Shown: positions 1 to 8,524 of the stretch, in pieces
Layout of the letters: every line of letters starts with the position of its first letter
Position numbering within the stretch: position 1 is the stretch's first letter
From: Gammaproteobacteria bacterium
GTDB lineage: Bacteria > Pseudomonadota > Gammaproteobacteria > Nitrosococcales > Methylophagaceae
Reading direction: 5' to 3'
Assembly: GCA_029210875.1 (NCBI GenBank)
Contig: JARGFJ010000008.1
Span: forward strand, 1-64,000
Length of the DNA: 64,000 bases
The notes under the pieces: generated by a model
The model's input: only the letters and a program-made list of their open reading frames with translations
What the model was told of the DNA's origin: nothing
Database searches by the model: none
Made by a program: the position numbers and the translations under genes

Positions 1-104
1 TTATACTTATACGGACTATAATTCCCTGTAATTGAATAATCAAGCTTAAAGCGGGAATTATTTGTGGCCTATCAAAAACACACGATTAGTCATGGCTAAA
101 GTCA

Positions 105-130
105 AGCCAGAACAATCACTCATTCTGGCT
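105..130 (-). terminator. Candidate hairpin downstream of nrdB
   Basis: An 8-bp inverted repeat (AGCCAGAA / TTCTGGCT) with a 10-nt loop starts 7 bp past the nrdB stop codon. Read in the nrdB direction it is followed by only a short T-rich stretch, so it is a weak intrinsic terminator candidate. Bases 1-104 show no gene that I can support. Confidence 0.4.
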
Positions 131-136
131 TTCTGT

Positions 137-1291
137 TTAATCCCACTTAAGTGCGCCACCTGTTTGGTACTCAGTGACTTTAGTTTCGAAGAAGTTTTTC
201 TCTTTTTTCATATTGGCTTGTTCATCTAGCCAAGGCAGGGCATCTTCAGCACCGGGGAAGGGTTCTGCAAAGCCCATTTGTTTAGCTCGTCTATTAGCGA
301 TAAAACGGAATTGGCCGATGTGGTCTTCTTTTGAGTAACCCAAGATTGGGTCACGCAAGATGTAGCCCGCATAGGTTTTTTCTGCCGCTTCTGCTTGTTC
401 GAACATGGCTTGTACTTTTGCAGGGTCTAACACCACGTTTTCTTCTTTGATGATTTGTTTTACAACACGGATACCAAACGAAGCATGCATGACTTCATCA
501 CGCATGATGTATTGCAGTTGTTCTGCTGTGCCTTTCATTAAACCCCGACGTTGTAGGGCAAAGATAGGACTGAAACCATTGTAAAACCAGCTACCTTCGA
601 AGATGCCTGCAAAGAAGGCATACGACATCACGAAGTTTTCAAGTTCGTCACGATCAGTCAGGTCAATATCACTACGTAATATTGAGTTTAGGCGATTATT
701 AGCCAATTGAATCTTTTGGTTAATTTCTGGCACCACGCGATAGCGGTTGTAGATTTCGCTTTGATCAAGACCAATGGTTTCGATGCAGTGTTGGTATGTC
801 CATGTGTGCAAGGCTTCTTCATACACTTGGCGTGCCTGATAGATTTGCAATTCAGGTGCTGACATTTTTTCCATAACCGCTAGGCCGATATTACGCATGG
901 CGAGAATGTCGGATGTAGTCAGGTATGACAGTACGTTTTCATAGACATGGCGTTCTTCCATCGTCAGTTTATGGCGGTAGTCATGAACGTCTTGTGCCAT
1001 GTTGATATCAAGCGGTGTCCAGTGATTTTTGTTGGCATTAAGGAAGTATGTCCATGCCCAAGGGTATTTGAACGGTGCTAGTTGGTTGATATCAGTCATG
1101 CCATTGATGACACGTTTATCATCAGCATTCACCGGTGCTACATTAATTTGTGGCGCTGGAGTTGGCGTTTGAACTGGACTGATGCGCGGTGAAGGTTCAT
1201 TCGCCGCTGGTGCAGATTCAGTTGTCGTGTCAGCTTCTGTTAGTTTGTTTGCAGTTGCTGGTGCTGCAAAAGGATCGTCCCAATTCAGCAT
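137..1291 (-). CDS. nrdB: Ribonucleotide reductase class I, small subunit R2
   Basis: This is the radical-generating beta subunit of class I ribonucleotide reductase, which with NrdA makes dNTPs in the cytoplasm. The 384-residue protein has a Pro/Ala/Thr-rich N-terminal extension (about residues 8-58) before the ferritin-like helical core. Visible iron ligands and radical site are D128 (SYLTTSD), E159 and H162 in EALHTWTY, and Y166 at the position of the E. coli tyrosyl radical Y122. Further ligands lie in FEGSWFYNGF and MRDEVMHASFG. The Tyr supports the classical tyrosyl-radical type rather than a Phe-containing class Ic enzyme. The start ATG overlaps the nrdA stop by one base (TAATG), so translation is probably coupled to nrdA. 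The extended N-terminus is longer than in E. coli and is probably a flexible linker. Confidence 0.96.
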   Translation of the reverse strand: MLNWDDPFAAPATANKLTEADTTTESAPAANEPSPRISPVQTPTPAPQINVAPVNADDKRVINGMTDINQLAPFKYPWAWTYFLNANKNHWTPLDINMAQDVHDYRHKLTMEERHVYENVLSYLTTSDILAMRNIGLAVMEKMSAPELQIYQARQVYEEALHTWTYQHCIETIGLDQSEIYNRYRVVPEINQKIQLANNRLNSILRSDIDLTDRDELENFVMSYAFFAGIFEGSWFYNGFSPIFALQRRGLMKGTAEQLQYIMRDEVMHASFGIRVVKQIIKEENVVLDPAKVQAMFEQAEAAEKTYAGYILRDPILGYSKEDHIGQFRFIANRRAKQMGFAEPFPGAEDALPWLDEQANMKKEKNFFETKVTEYQTGGALKWD

Positions 1292-4137
1292 TATTGACAG
1301 GCCTCGCAGTCTGGTTCAAGAATTGAACAGGCTTTTGGTGCTTCCATACCTTCACCTAAGATGATGTCATCAACGGCAACGGGTTTTGTGACTGACGGCG
1401 GCGGTGTTGGTGCTGCTGAAGATGTTTTTTCAGCGGCTGTTGCACCCATTGAACGTAGGTAATAAGTGGTTTTAAGACCACGTACCCAAGCCAATTTGTA
1501 CAAGTTATCCATTTTTTTACCTGATGGTTCCGCCATGTATAAGTTCAAGCTTTGTGCTTGGTCTAACCATTTTTGACGACGTGATGCCGCTTCAATTAAC
1601 CAACGGGCATCCATTTCAAAAGCAGTGACGTATAAGGCTTTTAATTCAGCTGGAATACGGTCGATAGCCTGGAGGCTACCATCGTAGTATTTCAGATCGT
1701 TGATCATGACGTCATCCCACAAACCACGTGCTTTTAGGTCTTCAACCATGTATGGGTTGATGACGGTGAATTCACCTGACAAGTTCGATTTAACAAACAA
1801 GTTTTGGTAGGTAGGTTCAATTGATTGGCTGATACCACAAATGTTGGCAATGGTTGCTGTTGGTGCAATTGCCATTGTGTTTGAGTTACGCATGCCTTGA
1901 CGTTTTACTTTGTCACGCAGTGCATCCCAATCTAAGGTTTGGCTTTGATCTTGTTGCAGGTAGTCACCACGCGCTGCTTTCAAAATTTTGATTGAGTCGA
2001 TTGGTAAAATACCTTGGCTCCACAAACTGCCTTCGTATGATTTGTATTGACCACGTTCATCAGCCAGGTTTGATGATGCTTCGATAGCGTAGTAGCTCAC
2101 TGCTTCCATTGATGTATCAGCAAAGCTTACTGCTTGATCAGAGCTGTAAGGCAGACGTAGTTTGTACAATGCATCCTGGAAACCCATGATACCCAGACCA
2201 ACTGGACGGTGTTTTAGGTTTGAGTTACGTGCTTGCGGTACGCTGTAGTAGTTGTACTCAATGACGTTATCTAACATACGCATTGCAGTGGTGATGGTGC
2301 GTTTTAGTTTGTCCAGGTCTAGTTTGCCATCAACAATGTGTTGTGGAAGGTTGACTGAACCCAAGTTACAGACAGCAATTTCATCATCTGATGTGTTTAA
2401 TGTGATTTCTGTACATAGGTTTGAGCTATGAACAACACCAATGTGTTGTTGTGGGCTACGCAAGTTACATGGATCTTTAAATGTAACCCAAGGGTGACCT
2501 GTTTCGAACAGCATGCCTAACATTTTGCGCCATAAGTCATTTGCTGGCAGTGTTTTGGTATTGCGAATTTCGCCTTTAGCTGCTTTGGCTTCATAGTCAA
2601 CATAAGCTGTTTCAAATGCCAAGCCGGTTAAGTCATGTAGGTCAGGCACTTCTTCTGGTGAGAACAAGGTCCAATCGCCATTTTCAGCAACACGTTTCAT
2701 GAATAAGTCTGGGATCCAGTTTGCGGTATTCATATCGTGGGTACGACGGCGATCATCACCTGTGTTTTTACGAAGATCCAGGAATTCTTCAACGTCAATA
2801 TGCCATGTTTCTAAATAAGCACAGACAGCGCCTTTACGTTTACCACCTTGGTTAACCGCCACAGCAGTGTCATTTGCCACTTTTAAGAATGGCACTACAC
2901 CTTGTGAGCTGCCGTTAGTGCCTTTGATGTGAGCGCCTAAACCACGAACACGTGACCAGTCATTACCTAAACCGCCAGCATATTTAGATAGCAGGGCGTT
3001 ATCACGCATTGCACTATAAATACCGCTCAAGTCATCAGGGACAGTGGTTAGGTAGCATGATGATAATTGTGGCCGTAATGTACCTGCGTTAAACAGAGTA
3101 GGGGTACTACTCATAAAGTCGAATGATGACAATAAGTTGTAGAACTCAATAGCACGTGTTTCACGATCAATTTCATTGATAGCAAGCCCCATAGACACAC
3201 GCATAAAGAATGCTTGTGGTAGTTCAAAGCGAGTGCCGCCATGGTGAATGAAGTAACGATCGTAAAGTGTTTGTAGACCTAGGTAAGTAAATTGGAAATC
3301 ACCATCAGCTTTTAATGCGTGACCTAATTTATCTAAATCATATTGCCCTAATTCAGGTGCGATTAATTCATGATCGATCGCTAGTTGAATGTAATGTTTG
3401 AAATAATCAGGGTAAGCGTCTGTCATTTCTTTGTGTGATGCCTGGCGTGGTTGTTTGTAAACAAACGTTAAAGCTTCACGACGAATGCTATCAAGTAATA
3501 AACGTGCAGCAACGGTACTGTAGCCAGGATCTTTTTCGATAAAAGTACGTGCTGACATGACCAGCGCTTTTTCAACATCAGATGCTGAAACACCATCGAA
3601 AATATTGCGTTGGGTATCGCGTAAAATATGAGCACTGTTGACGGCAGCAACGTCTTCACAGGCTTCAGTAATAAGGTAGCTTAGTCGATCAACATCAAGT
3701 GGTTGTTTGGTGCCATCTGGCAAAGTAACGTTGATGGTTGTTTCATTGACAGCAGTTGGATGTTGTTTTTCTTCTTCAGCACGTTTTTGAGCTTGAGCTT
3801 CACGATACAGTACATAGGCACGAGCTGTTTTATATTCACCTTCACGCATCAATGTTAATTCAACCTGGTCTTGGATATCTTCGATGTGAACAGTGCCACC
3901 ATCATCAAGACGACGGGTTAAATTGTCGGTGATTTGCTTGGTGATTTTGGCAACGATGTCGTGAATACGATGGCTGTTTTGTGCTGATTCACCTTCAACC
4001 GCTAAAAATGCTTTTGTAATTGCGACAGCAATTTTGCTGCTATCAAAATCGGTTACTTGACCATTACGTCGAATAACTTGATATTGGCTGTCAGAGGAAG
4101 AATTTGGAGTGATTTTTGCTGCTGGTTCGGCGGCCAT
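1291..4137 (-). CDS. nrdA: Ribonucleotide reductase class I, large subunit R1
   Basis: This is the catalytic and allosteric alpha subunit, reducing ribonucleoside diphosphates. I chose the ATG at 4137 (MAAEPAAK, 948 aa). It has an AGGAAA ribosome site 9 nt upstream, and the upstream in-frame extension to 4239 would run through the regulatory palindromes. Two ATP-cone-like segments occupy the N-terminus (around YQVIRRNGQVTDFD and INVTLPDGTKQPLDVDRL), which explains the length over the 761-aa E. coli protein. The catalytic cysteines are recognisable in SSCYLTT, SNLCTEITL and AVCNLGSVN. The radical-transfer tyrosines are in KTTYYLRS, and the C-terminal CxxC shuttle pair is C944/C947. It forms an operon with nrdB through a 1-bp overlap. 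Regulation by NrdR and DnaA is suggested by sites just upstream. Confidence 0.96.
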   Translation of the reverse strand: MAAEPAAKITPNSSSDSQYQVIRRNGQVTDFDSSKIAVAITKAFLAVEGESAQNSHRIHDIVAKITKQITDNLTRRLDDGGTVHIEDIQDQVELTLMREGEYKTARAYVLYREAQAQKRAEEEKQHPTAVNETTINVTLPDGTKQPLDVDRLSYLITEACEDVAAVNSAHILRDTQRNIFDGVSASDVEKALVMSARTFIEKDPGYSTVAARLLLDSIRREALTFVYKQPRQASHKEMTDAYPDYFKHYIQLAIDHELIAPELGQYDLDKLGHALKADGDFQFTYLGLQTLYDRYFIHHGGTRFELPQAFFMRVSMGLAINEIDRETRAIEFYNLLSSFDFMSSTPTLFNAGTLRPQLSSCYLTTVPDDLSGIYSAMRDNALLSKYAGGLGNDWSRVRGLGAHIKGTNGSSQGVVPFLKVANDTAVAVNQGGKRKGAVCAYLETWHIDVEEFLDLRKNTGDDRRRTHDMNTANWIPDLFMKRVAENGDWTLFSPEEVPDLHDLTGLAFETAYVDYEAKAAKGEIRNTKTLPANDLWRKMLGMLFETGHPWVTFKDPCNLRSPQQHIGVVHSSNLCTEITLNTSDDEIAVCNLGSVNLPQHIVDGKLDLDKLKRTITTAMRMLDNVIEYNYYSVPQARNSNLKHRPVGLGIMGFQDALYKLRLPYSSDQAVSFADTSMEAVSYYAIEASSNLADERGQYKSYEGSLWSQGILPIDSIKILKAARGDYLQQDQSQTLDWDALRDKVKRQGMRNSNTMAIAPTATIANICGISQSIEPTYQNLFVKSNLSGEFTVINPYMVEDLKARGLWDDVMINDLKYYDGSLQAIDRIPAELKALYVTAFEMDARWLIEAASRRQKWLDQAQSLNLYMAEPSGKKMDNLYKLAWVRGLKTTYYLRSMGATAAEKTSSAAPTPPPSVTKPVAVDDIILGEGMEAPKACSILEPDCEACQ

Positions 4138-4174
4138 AATGGTGTTTCCTGTGTGCTGTGTAGAAAAGTTTAAA

Positions 4175-4190
4175 CCACAACAAGTTGTGG
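4175..4190 (-). promoter_or_regulatory. NrdR box 1 (near nrdA start)
   Basis: A palindromic 16-mer, CCACAACAAGTTGTGG, sits inside the longer perfect 10+2+10 inverted repeat at 4172-4193. It resembles the NrdR consensus (acaCwAtATaTwGtgt) at its outer arms. It is paired with a second box exactly 32 bp away, the three-turn spacing known for NrdR tandem operators. No nrdR gene lies in this window. Confidence 0.72.
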
Positions 4191-4206
4191 TTTGAAAAAA
4201 CGTAAA

Positions 4207-4222
4207 CCACAAGATAATGTGT
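4207..4222 (-). promoter_or_regulatory. NrdR box 2, overlapping the nrdA -10
   Basis: CCACAAGATAATGTGT matches the NrdR consensus at about 13 of 16 positions. It overlaps the inferred -10 element of the nrdA promoter, so binding would block RNA polymerase. Its start lies 32 bp from box 1. Confidence 0.75.
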
Positions 4223-4239
4223 TTTTGAAAATTAGACAA
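4211..4239 (-). promoter_or_regulatory. Candidate sigma-70 promoter of nrdAB
   Basis: On the minus strand, TTGTCT (4239-4234) and TATCTT (4216-4211) are separated by exactly 17 bp. Both hexamers match consensus at 4 of 6 positions. The -10 lies inside NrdR box 2, consistent with a repressible promoter. Inferred by eye only. Confidence 0.5.
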
Positions 4240-4270
4240 GCATAAAAAGTGGATGGTTTTGTGAGCAAGA

Positions 4271-4279
4271 TGTGGATAA
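4271..4279 (-). promoter_or_regulatory. DnaA box upstream of nrdA
   Basis: TGTGGATAA on the plus strand is a perfect TTATCCACA DnaA box on the minus strand. It lies about 32 bp upstream of the inferred -35. E. coli nrdAB is also DnaA-controlled. A TGATCGATCA palindrome with two overlapping Dam sites (GATC) follows at 4284-4293. Bases 4294-4460 contain no gene I can support. Confidence 0.65.
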
Positions 4280-4460
4280 CTTTTGATCGATCAGTTGTGA
4301 CGTTAGAACCTGTCTTGCTTTGATGAATGTTGAAAAAAATACACGATGAATAAATTATTTTTTGCGTGATCGAAATCAAAGCAAATTTGAGTCTGTTTTT
4401 TGTTAATTTCCGTCAAAATTTTTATCTAAACCCTGTTTTGCCTGTATAAGACTTTATGAT

Positions 4461-4928
4461 TCAGATAGCAGTTAAACTCGCCAGTACTTCCTCAACATGA
4501 TCTTTAACTTTGACATTGCGCCACTCTTTTACGAGTATACCTGCTGTGTTGATGAGAAAAGTGCTTCGCACGATGCCCATATATTCACGGCCATAGTTTT
4601 TTTTAAGATGCAATACATCGAATAAGCCACATAGCTGTTCGTCTTCATCTGATAACAGTTCAAATGGGAATCGTTGTTTTTGTTTGAAATTTTCATGCTT
4701 GCGCAGACTGTCGCGCGAAACGCCTACGATCACAGTATTGTGTTGTGCAAATTGCTTAATATTGTCACGAAATTGTTGTCCTTCTAGTGTACAACCAGGT
4801 GTACTGTCTTTAGGGTAGAAGTAAATAACGATATTTTTACCAAGGTGGTCAGATAGGCGGAAGATACGATTACCAGTACTGGCAATCTCAAAATCGGGCA
4901 CGGGTTGATTTAATTGTACTTTTGTCAT
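4461..4928 (-). CDS. bcp: Peroxiredoxin, BCP/PrxQ family
   Basis: A thiol peroxidase reducing hydrogen peroxide and organic hydroperoxides in the cytoplasm, 155 aa from the ATG at 4928. That start has an AGGA ribosome site and gives the family-typical N-terminus (VQLNQPVPDFEIAS). An in-frame upstream extension to 4979 is unlikely. The thioredoxin-fold signature is PKDSTPGCT, with the peroxidatic cysteine at C46. The resolving cysteine often found five residues later is replaced by Q51. The only other cysteine visible is C100, so the enzyme is either 1-Cys or uses a distant resolving residue. It is divergent from dapA. Confidence 0.9.
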   Translation of the reverse strand: MTKVQLNQPVPDFEIASTGNRIFRLSDHLGKNIVIYFYPKDSTPGCTLEGQQFRDNIKQFAQHNTVIVGVSRDSLRKHENFKQKQRFPFELLSDEDEQLCGLFDVLHLKKNYGREYMGIVRSTFLINTAGILVKEWRNVKVKDHVEEVLASLTAI

Positions 4929-5049
4929 TGGATATGTCCTAATTGATTCGAAAACGTTATTTAAATATACCTTAACCAAACGCGGATGATCTTGTCATCT
5001 TGTGATGAGCAAAGTACCATGCTCGTTTATTTTTTGGAGTCTTGTGAAC

Positions 5050-5928
5050 ATGTTTAGCGGCAGTATGGTGGCACTGGTTACCCCGATGAGAGCAGATGGC
5101 TCTTTGGATAGTGACTGCCTTCACAAGTTAGTTGAGTTTCACATTGAAAATGGTACTGATGCGATTGTCGCTGTTGGCACAACAGGTGAGTCAGCAACGC
5201 TCAATGTTGAAGAGCATTGTGATGTGATTCGACACGTAGTTGAGCAGGTTAATGGCCGTATTCCTGTTATCGCAGGAACAGGCGCAAACTCGACTACAGA
5301 AGCAATTGAGCTGTCAGCTTATGCCAAAGATCTTGGTGTCGATGCCGTGTTATTGGTCACACCTTATTATAATAAGCCAACGCAACAAGGCTTATATTTG
5401 CATTACAAAGCCATTGCAGAAGCGGTTGATATTCCGCAAATTTTATATAACGTTCCAAGTCGTACAGCCTGTGACTTATTACCTGAAACAGTCGCGCGTC
5501 TGGCTGATATAGATAATATTGTTGGTATTAAAGAAGCAACCGGTGATTTGTTGCGCGTAAGTCAAATTAAAGCGCTGTGTGGTGATAAGTTGGAACTTTA
5601 TACCGGTGAAGATGCCAATACAGTCGATTTTATTTTGGCCGGTGGTCAAGGTGTGATTTCGGTGACTGCCAATGTTGCGCCAGCGGCAATGCATTTGATG
5701 TGTCAGGCAGCATTGTCTGGTGACGAACAACAAGCTCGTGCGATAAATAATACGCTGGCGTTATTACATAAAAACCTGTTTTTAGAGGCAAATCCAATCC
5801 CTGTTAAATGGGCATTGGCAGAAATGAATATGATTCCCGTTGGTATTCGATTACCGATGACAGTATTATCAGAAACTTACCATCAGTCGGTGCGTGATGC
5901 ATTAAATGCTGCCGGCGTATTAAATTAA
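5050..5928 (+). CDS. dapA: 4-hydroxy-tetrahydrodipicolinate synthase
   Basis: Condenses pyruvate with aspartate semialdehyde, the first committed step to lysine and meso-diaminopimelate. The chosen start (MFSGSMVALV, 292 aa) has GGAG at 5036-5039. It puts the active-site residues at exactly the E. coli numbers: T44/T45 in GTTGES, Y133 in YNVPSRT and the Schiff-base lysine K161 in GIKEATGD. An upstream in-frame ATG at 5002 would add 16 unlikely residues. It is first in the dapA-bamC-MBL hydrolase-purC run, a neighbourhood shared in part with E. coli (dapA-bamC-purC). Confidence 0.95.
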   Translation: MFSGSMVALVTPMRADGSLDSDCLHKLVEFHIENGTDAIVAVGTTGESATLNVEEHCDVIRHVVEQVNGRIPVIAGTGANSTTEAIELSAYAKDLGVDAVLLVTPYYNKPTQQGLYLHYKAIAEAVDIPQILYNVPSRTACDLLPETVARLADIDNIVGIKEATGDLLRVSQIKALCGDKLELYTGEDANTVDFILAGGQGVISVTANVAPAAMHLMCQAALSGDEQQARAINNTLALLHKNLFLEANPIPVKWALAEMNMIPVGIRLPMTVLSETYHQSVRDALNAAGVLN

Positions 5929-5948
5929 TTGTGAGACATTTTAATTAC

Positions 5949-6977
5949 ATGAAATTATTACGTTTGAAACCTATTTCTTTGGCTATCTTGCTAGCAACAG
6001 TAACGGGTTGTAACTCTTTACCTGCAATTGATGAAGTTGTGCCTGACAACACTAAAAAATACCGCAAAGCTGAGACAATGCCACCGCTTGATATACCACC
6101 CGATCTTAGTACGTCTCGTATCAATGATGATATTGTCGGTAAGTCAAATAGTTCAGCTACGTATTCTGAGTTTGAACAGGCAACCAATAATCCACTCGCT
6201 TCAAGATACAATATTACACCTGAAAGTAAACCAACCTTGTCTGGTGAAGGTGATAAACGCCATGTAATTGCACCAGGTGATCGTGAATTAATATGGCAAC
6301 GATTATTAGATTTTTGGAGTGAAAAGGGTATAGAAGTATCACGTAAAGACATTCGAATTGGCATTATGGATACCGCTACCATTGATGGCGAAAACTATGC
6401 TTATCGTGTTCGTATGGAACGTGGTGAATCAGCAAAACAACAAGATATTTATGTCGGTCCTGCAGGTTCTGAAACCAATACCACCAAAGATGAAGCGATG
6501 CTACGTCAATTAGCGGATTACCTTGGCGTTTTACAACAAGAACAGCAAGAAAAAGTTGAGGCCCAAAAACGAAGTCAACCTCAACAGCAAACCGTTAATG
6601 TTATGTTGATTGATGATGTCGGTGGTCAACAAGCATTGATGATTGAACAAGATTTTTCTGATGTATGGCGCCGAGTTGGTCGTGTCTTGGATAGTAAAGG
6701 TTTCTCAGTAGAAGATCGTGACAGGTCTCGTGGCCATTATTATGTACATTACATTGATCCATTTAATGAAGCAGAAAAAGAAGAAGGGGGACTTTTAAGT
6801 TCTCTTGCTTTCTGGCGTGATGATGATGAAAAGTCACCGGGTGAGTTTTACTATATCAAGTTAATCTCAGATGCCGAAAAAACTAAAATTATCATTTTAG
6901 ATTCTGAAGAAGTAAGAACATCGTCACCTACAGCTAAACGTTTATTAGGTTTAATGCAGGAGCAATTGGCTCAGTAA
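5949..6977 (+). CDS. bamC: Outer membrane assembly lipoprotein BamC (NlpB)
   Basis: A lipoprotein subunit of the BAM machine that inserts beta-barrel proteins into the outer membrane. From the ATG at 5949 the signal peptide ends in a lipobox (TVTGC) with the lipidated cysteine at C21. A GTG at 5931 is an in-frame alternative start. The unstructured N-terminal segment with YRKAETMPPLDIPPDL is the signature that binds BamD. Two helix-grip domains follow, roughly residues 95-190 and 210-342. It follows dapA directly, and its stop overlaps the next start (TAATG). Confidence 0.88.
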   Translation: MKLLRLKPISLAILLATVTGCNSLPAIDEVVPDNTKKYRKAETMPPLDIPPDLSTSRINDDIVGKSNSSATYSEFEQATNNPLASRYNITPESKPTLSGEGDKRHVIAPGDRELIWQRLLDFWSEKGIEVSRKDIRIGIMDTATIDGENYAYRVRMERGESAKQQDIYVGPAGSETNTTKDEAMLRQLADYLGVLQQEQQEKVEAQKRSQPQQQTVNVMLIDDVGGQQALMIEQDFSDVWRRVGRVLDSKGFSVEDRDRSRGHYYVHYIDPFNEAEKEEGGLLSSLAFWRDDDEKSPGEFYYIKLISDAEKTKIIILDSEEVRTSSPTAKRLLGLMQEQLAQ

Positions 6978-7744
6978 TGCGCTTTGCTTCGATCGGAAGT
7001 GGTAGTCGAGGCAATGCAACACTGATTTCATATAAAGAAACCACACTCCTTGTTGATTGTGGTTTCTCTGCTCGTGAAGCTGAAAAACGTTTGCAGCGAT
7101 TACAATTTGATCCAACGATGCTGTCGGCCATTCTGGTCACGCATGAACATGCCGATCACATTAACGGCGTTAGAGTACTGGCACGTAAATATAAATTACC
7201 GGTTTATGCAACACCAGGCACAGCAGGATGGTTACCTGCTGATGTAAAAGATCTGATTCAAGAGTTTAGTTGTCATGAATCGTTTGCTATTGGTGATATT
7301 GAGGTTGAGCCTTTTCCGGTTCCACATGATGCACGCGAACCGAGTCAATTTGTGTTTGCAAATGGCATGCATCGCGTTGGCTTGTTAACGGATGTTGGAA
7401 CAACAACACCGGTTGTAGAGCAGGCATTATCAGCTTGTGATGCATTATTACTTGAAGCCAATCATGATATGACCATGTTAGAAAATGGTGATTATCCCGA
7501 TCATTTGATTTATCGTGTATCAGGTCGTTTTGGTCATTTGAATAACGTACAATCAGCATCGATACTTGAAAAAATTGATACCTCACGCTTGCAACATATT
7601 GTTGCAATGCATTTGAGTGAAAAAAATAATTCGCCAGATATCGTTAGTCCACTTTTTGCCAAGGCATTAGGTTGCGAGCAAAGTTGGATAGCTATAGCCG
7701 ATCAGGATACCGGCTTTGAATGGCGACAAACCAGTAACAGTTAG
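6977..7744 (+). CDS. MBL-fold metallo-hydrolase (YycJ/WalJ-like)
   Basis: A 255-residue cytoplasmic metallo-beta-lactamase-fold protein. The metal site THEHADH gives ligands H56, H58, D60 and H61. Further candidate ligands are in VPHDAREP, LLTDVGT, LLEANHD and near AMHLSEKNNS. The N-terminus (MRFASIGSGSRGNATLI) is typical of the YycJ/WalJ branch, whose members are suspected single-strand DNA exonucleases or phosphodiesterases. The actual substrate here cannot be read from the sequence. It overlaps the bamC stop by one base and sits 12 bp before purC, so it is co-transcribed with the dapA group. Confidence 0.85.
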   Translation: MRFASIGSGSRGNATLISYKETTLLVDCGFSAREAEKRLQRLQFDPTMLSAILVTHEHADHINGVRVLARKYKLPVYATPGTAGWLPADVKDLIQEFSCHESFAIGDIEVEPFPVPHDAREPSQFVFANGMHRVGLLTDVGTTTPVVEQALSACDALLLEANHDMTMLENGDYPDHLIYRVSGRFGHLNNVQSASILEKIDTSRLQHIVAMHLSEKNNSPDIVSPLFAKALGCEQSWIAIADQDTGFEWRQTSNS

Positions 7745-7756
7745 AGAGACAATCTA

Positions 7757-8467
7757 ATGGAAAAAAGACAAGAATTATATGCAGGTAAAGCTAAAAGCGT
7801 ATTTGCAACAGATGATAGTGATTATGTTGTATTAAGCTTTCGTGATGATACTTCTGCGTTCGATGGTGAACGCATTGAACAGCTCAACCGCAAAGGTGAA
7901 GTCAATAACAAGTTTAATGCATTCATCATGCAATATTTAAGTGATGCCGGCATTCCAACGCATTTTGAAAAATTATTAAATGCCAATGAATCATTGGTTA
8001 AAAATATGAAGATGATTCCAGTGGAATGTGTTGTTCGTAATGTTGCTTCCGGTAGTTTAGTTCGCCGTTTGGGTGTTGAAGATGGTATGGAATTGAATCC
8101 ACCTGTATTCGAATTTTTCCTTAAAAACGATGCTTTACATGATCCGATGGTTAATGAATATCATATTGAAACATTTGCTTGGGCAAAAGCTGAAGATGTT
8201 ACTAAAATGAAAGCGTTAACGTTTGAAGTTAATGCTAAATTAAAGAAGTTGTTTGCCGATGCAGGCATGATTTTAGTTGACTATAAACTCGAATTTGGTT
8301 TGTTCAAAGGCGAGGTTATTTTGGGTGATGAGTTCAGTCCTGATGGCTGTCGTCTTTGGGATGCAGAAACACGCAAAAAATTAGATAAAGACCGTTTCCG
8401 TCAAGGTCTTGGTGGTGTGATTGAAGCCTATGAAGAAGTGGCTCAACGTATTGGTGTGCCACTCTAA
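7757..8467 (+). CDS. purC: Phosphoribosylaminoimidazole-succinocarboxamide synthase
   Basis: SAICAR synthetase of de novo purine synthesis, ligating aspartate to CAIR with ATP. The 236-aa length is normal. Recognisable segments are [13 protein letters not shown] (nucleotide-binding loop), [29 protein letters not shown] and LVDYKLEFG...[14 protein letters not shown]. It is the last gene of the dapA-bamC-hydrolase-purC run and is closed by a strong terminator. Confidence 0.96.
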   Translation: MEKRQELYAGKAKSVFATDDSDYVVLSFRDDTSAFDGERIEQLNRKGEVNNKFNAFIMQYLSDAGIPTHFEKLLNANESLVKNMKMIPVECVVRNVASGSLVRRLGVEDGMELNPPVFEFFLKNDALHDPMVNEYHIETFAWAKAEDVTKMKALTFEVNAKLKKLFADAGMILVDYKLEFGLFKGEVILGDEFSPDGCRLWDAETRKKLDKDRFRQGLGGVIEAYEEVAQRIGVPL

Positions 8468-8483
8468 CACGCAGTAATAACAC

Positions 8484-8516
8484 AAAAAAATACCCGAATA
8501 ATTCGGGTATTTTTTT
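8484..8516. terminator. Bidirectional terminator between purC and pyrC
   Basis: A 15-bp perfect inverted repeat (A-tract plus TACCCGAA / TTCGGGTA plus T-tract) with a 3-nt loop. The poly-A and poly-T flanks make it function in both directions, serving convergent purC and pyrC. Confidence 0.93.
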
Positions 8517-8524
8517 GTCTGAAT

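Noticed and set aside
4138-4239. Longer N-terminus for NrdA starting at 4239
   Set aside because: It would place the NrdR palindromes and promoter inside the coding region and lacks an SD; the 4137 start has AGGAAA.
4284-4293. TGATCGATCA upstream of nrdA as an FNR box
   Set aside because: The spacing between half-sites is wrong. It is better described as two overlapping Dam sites.
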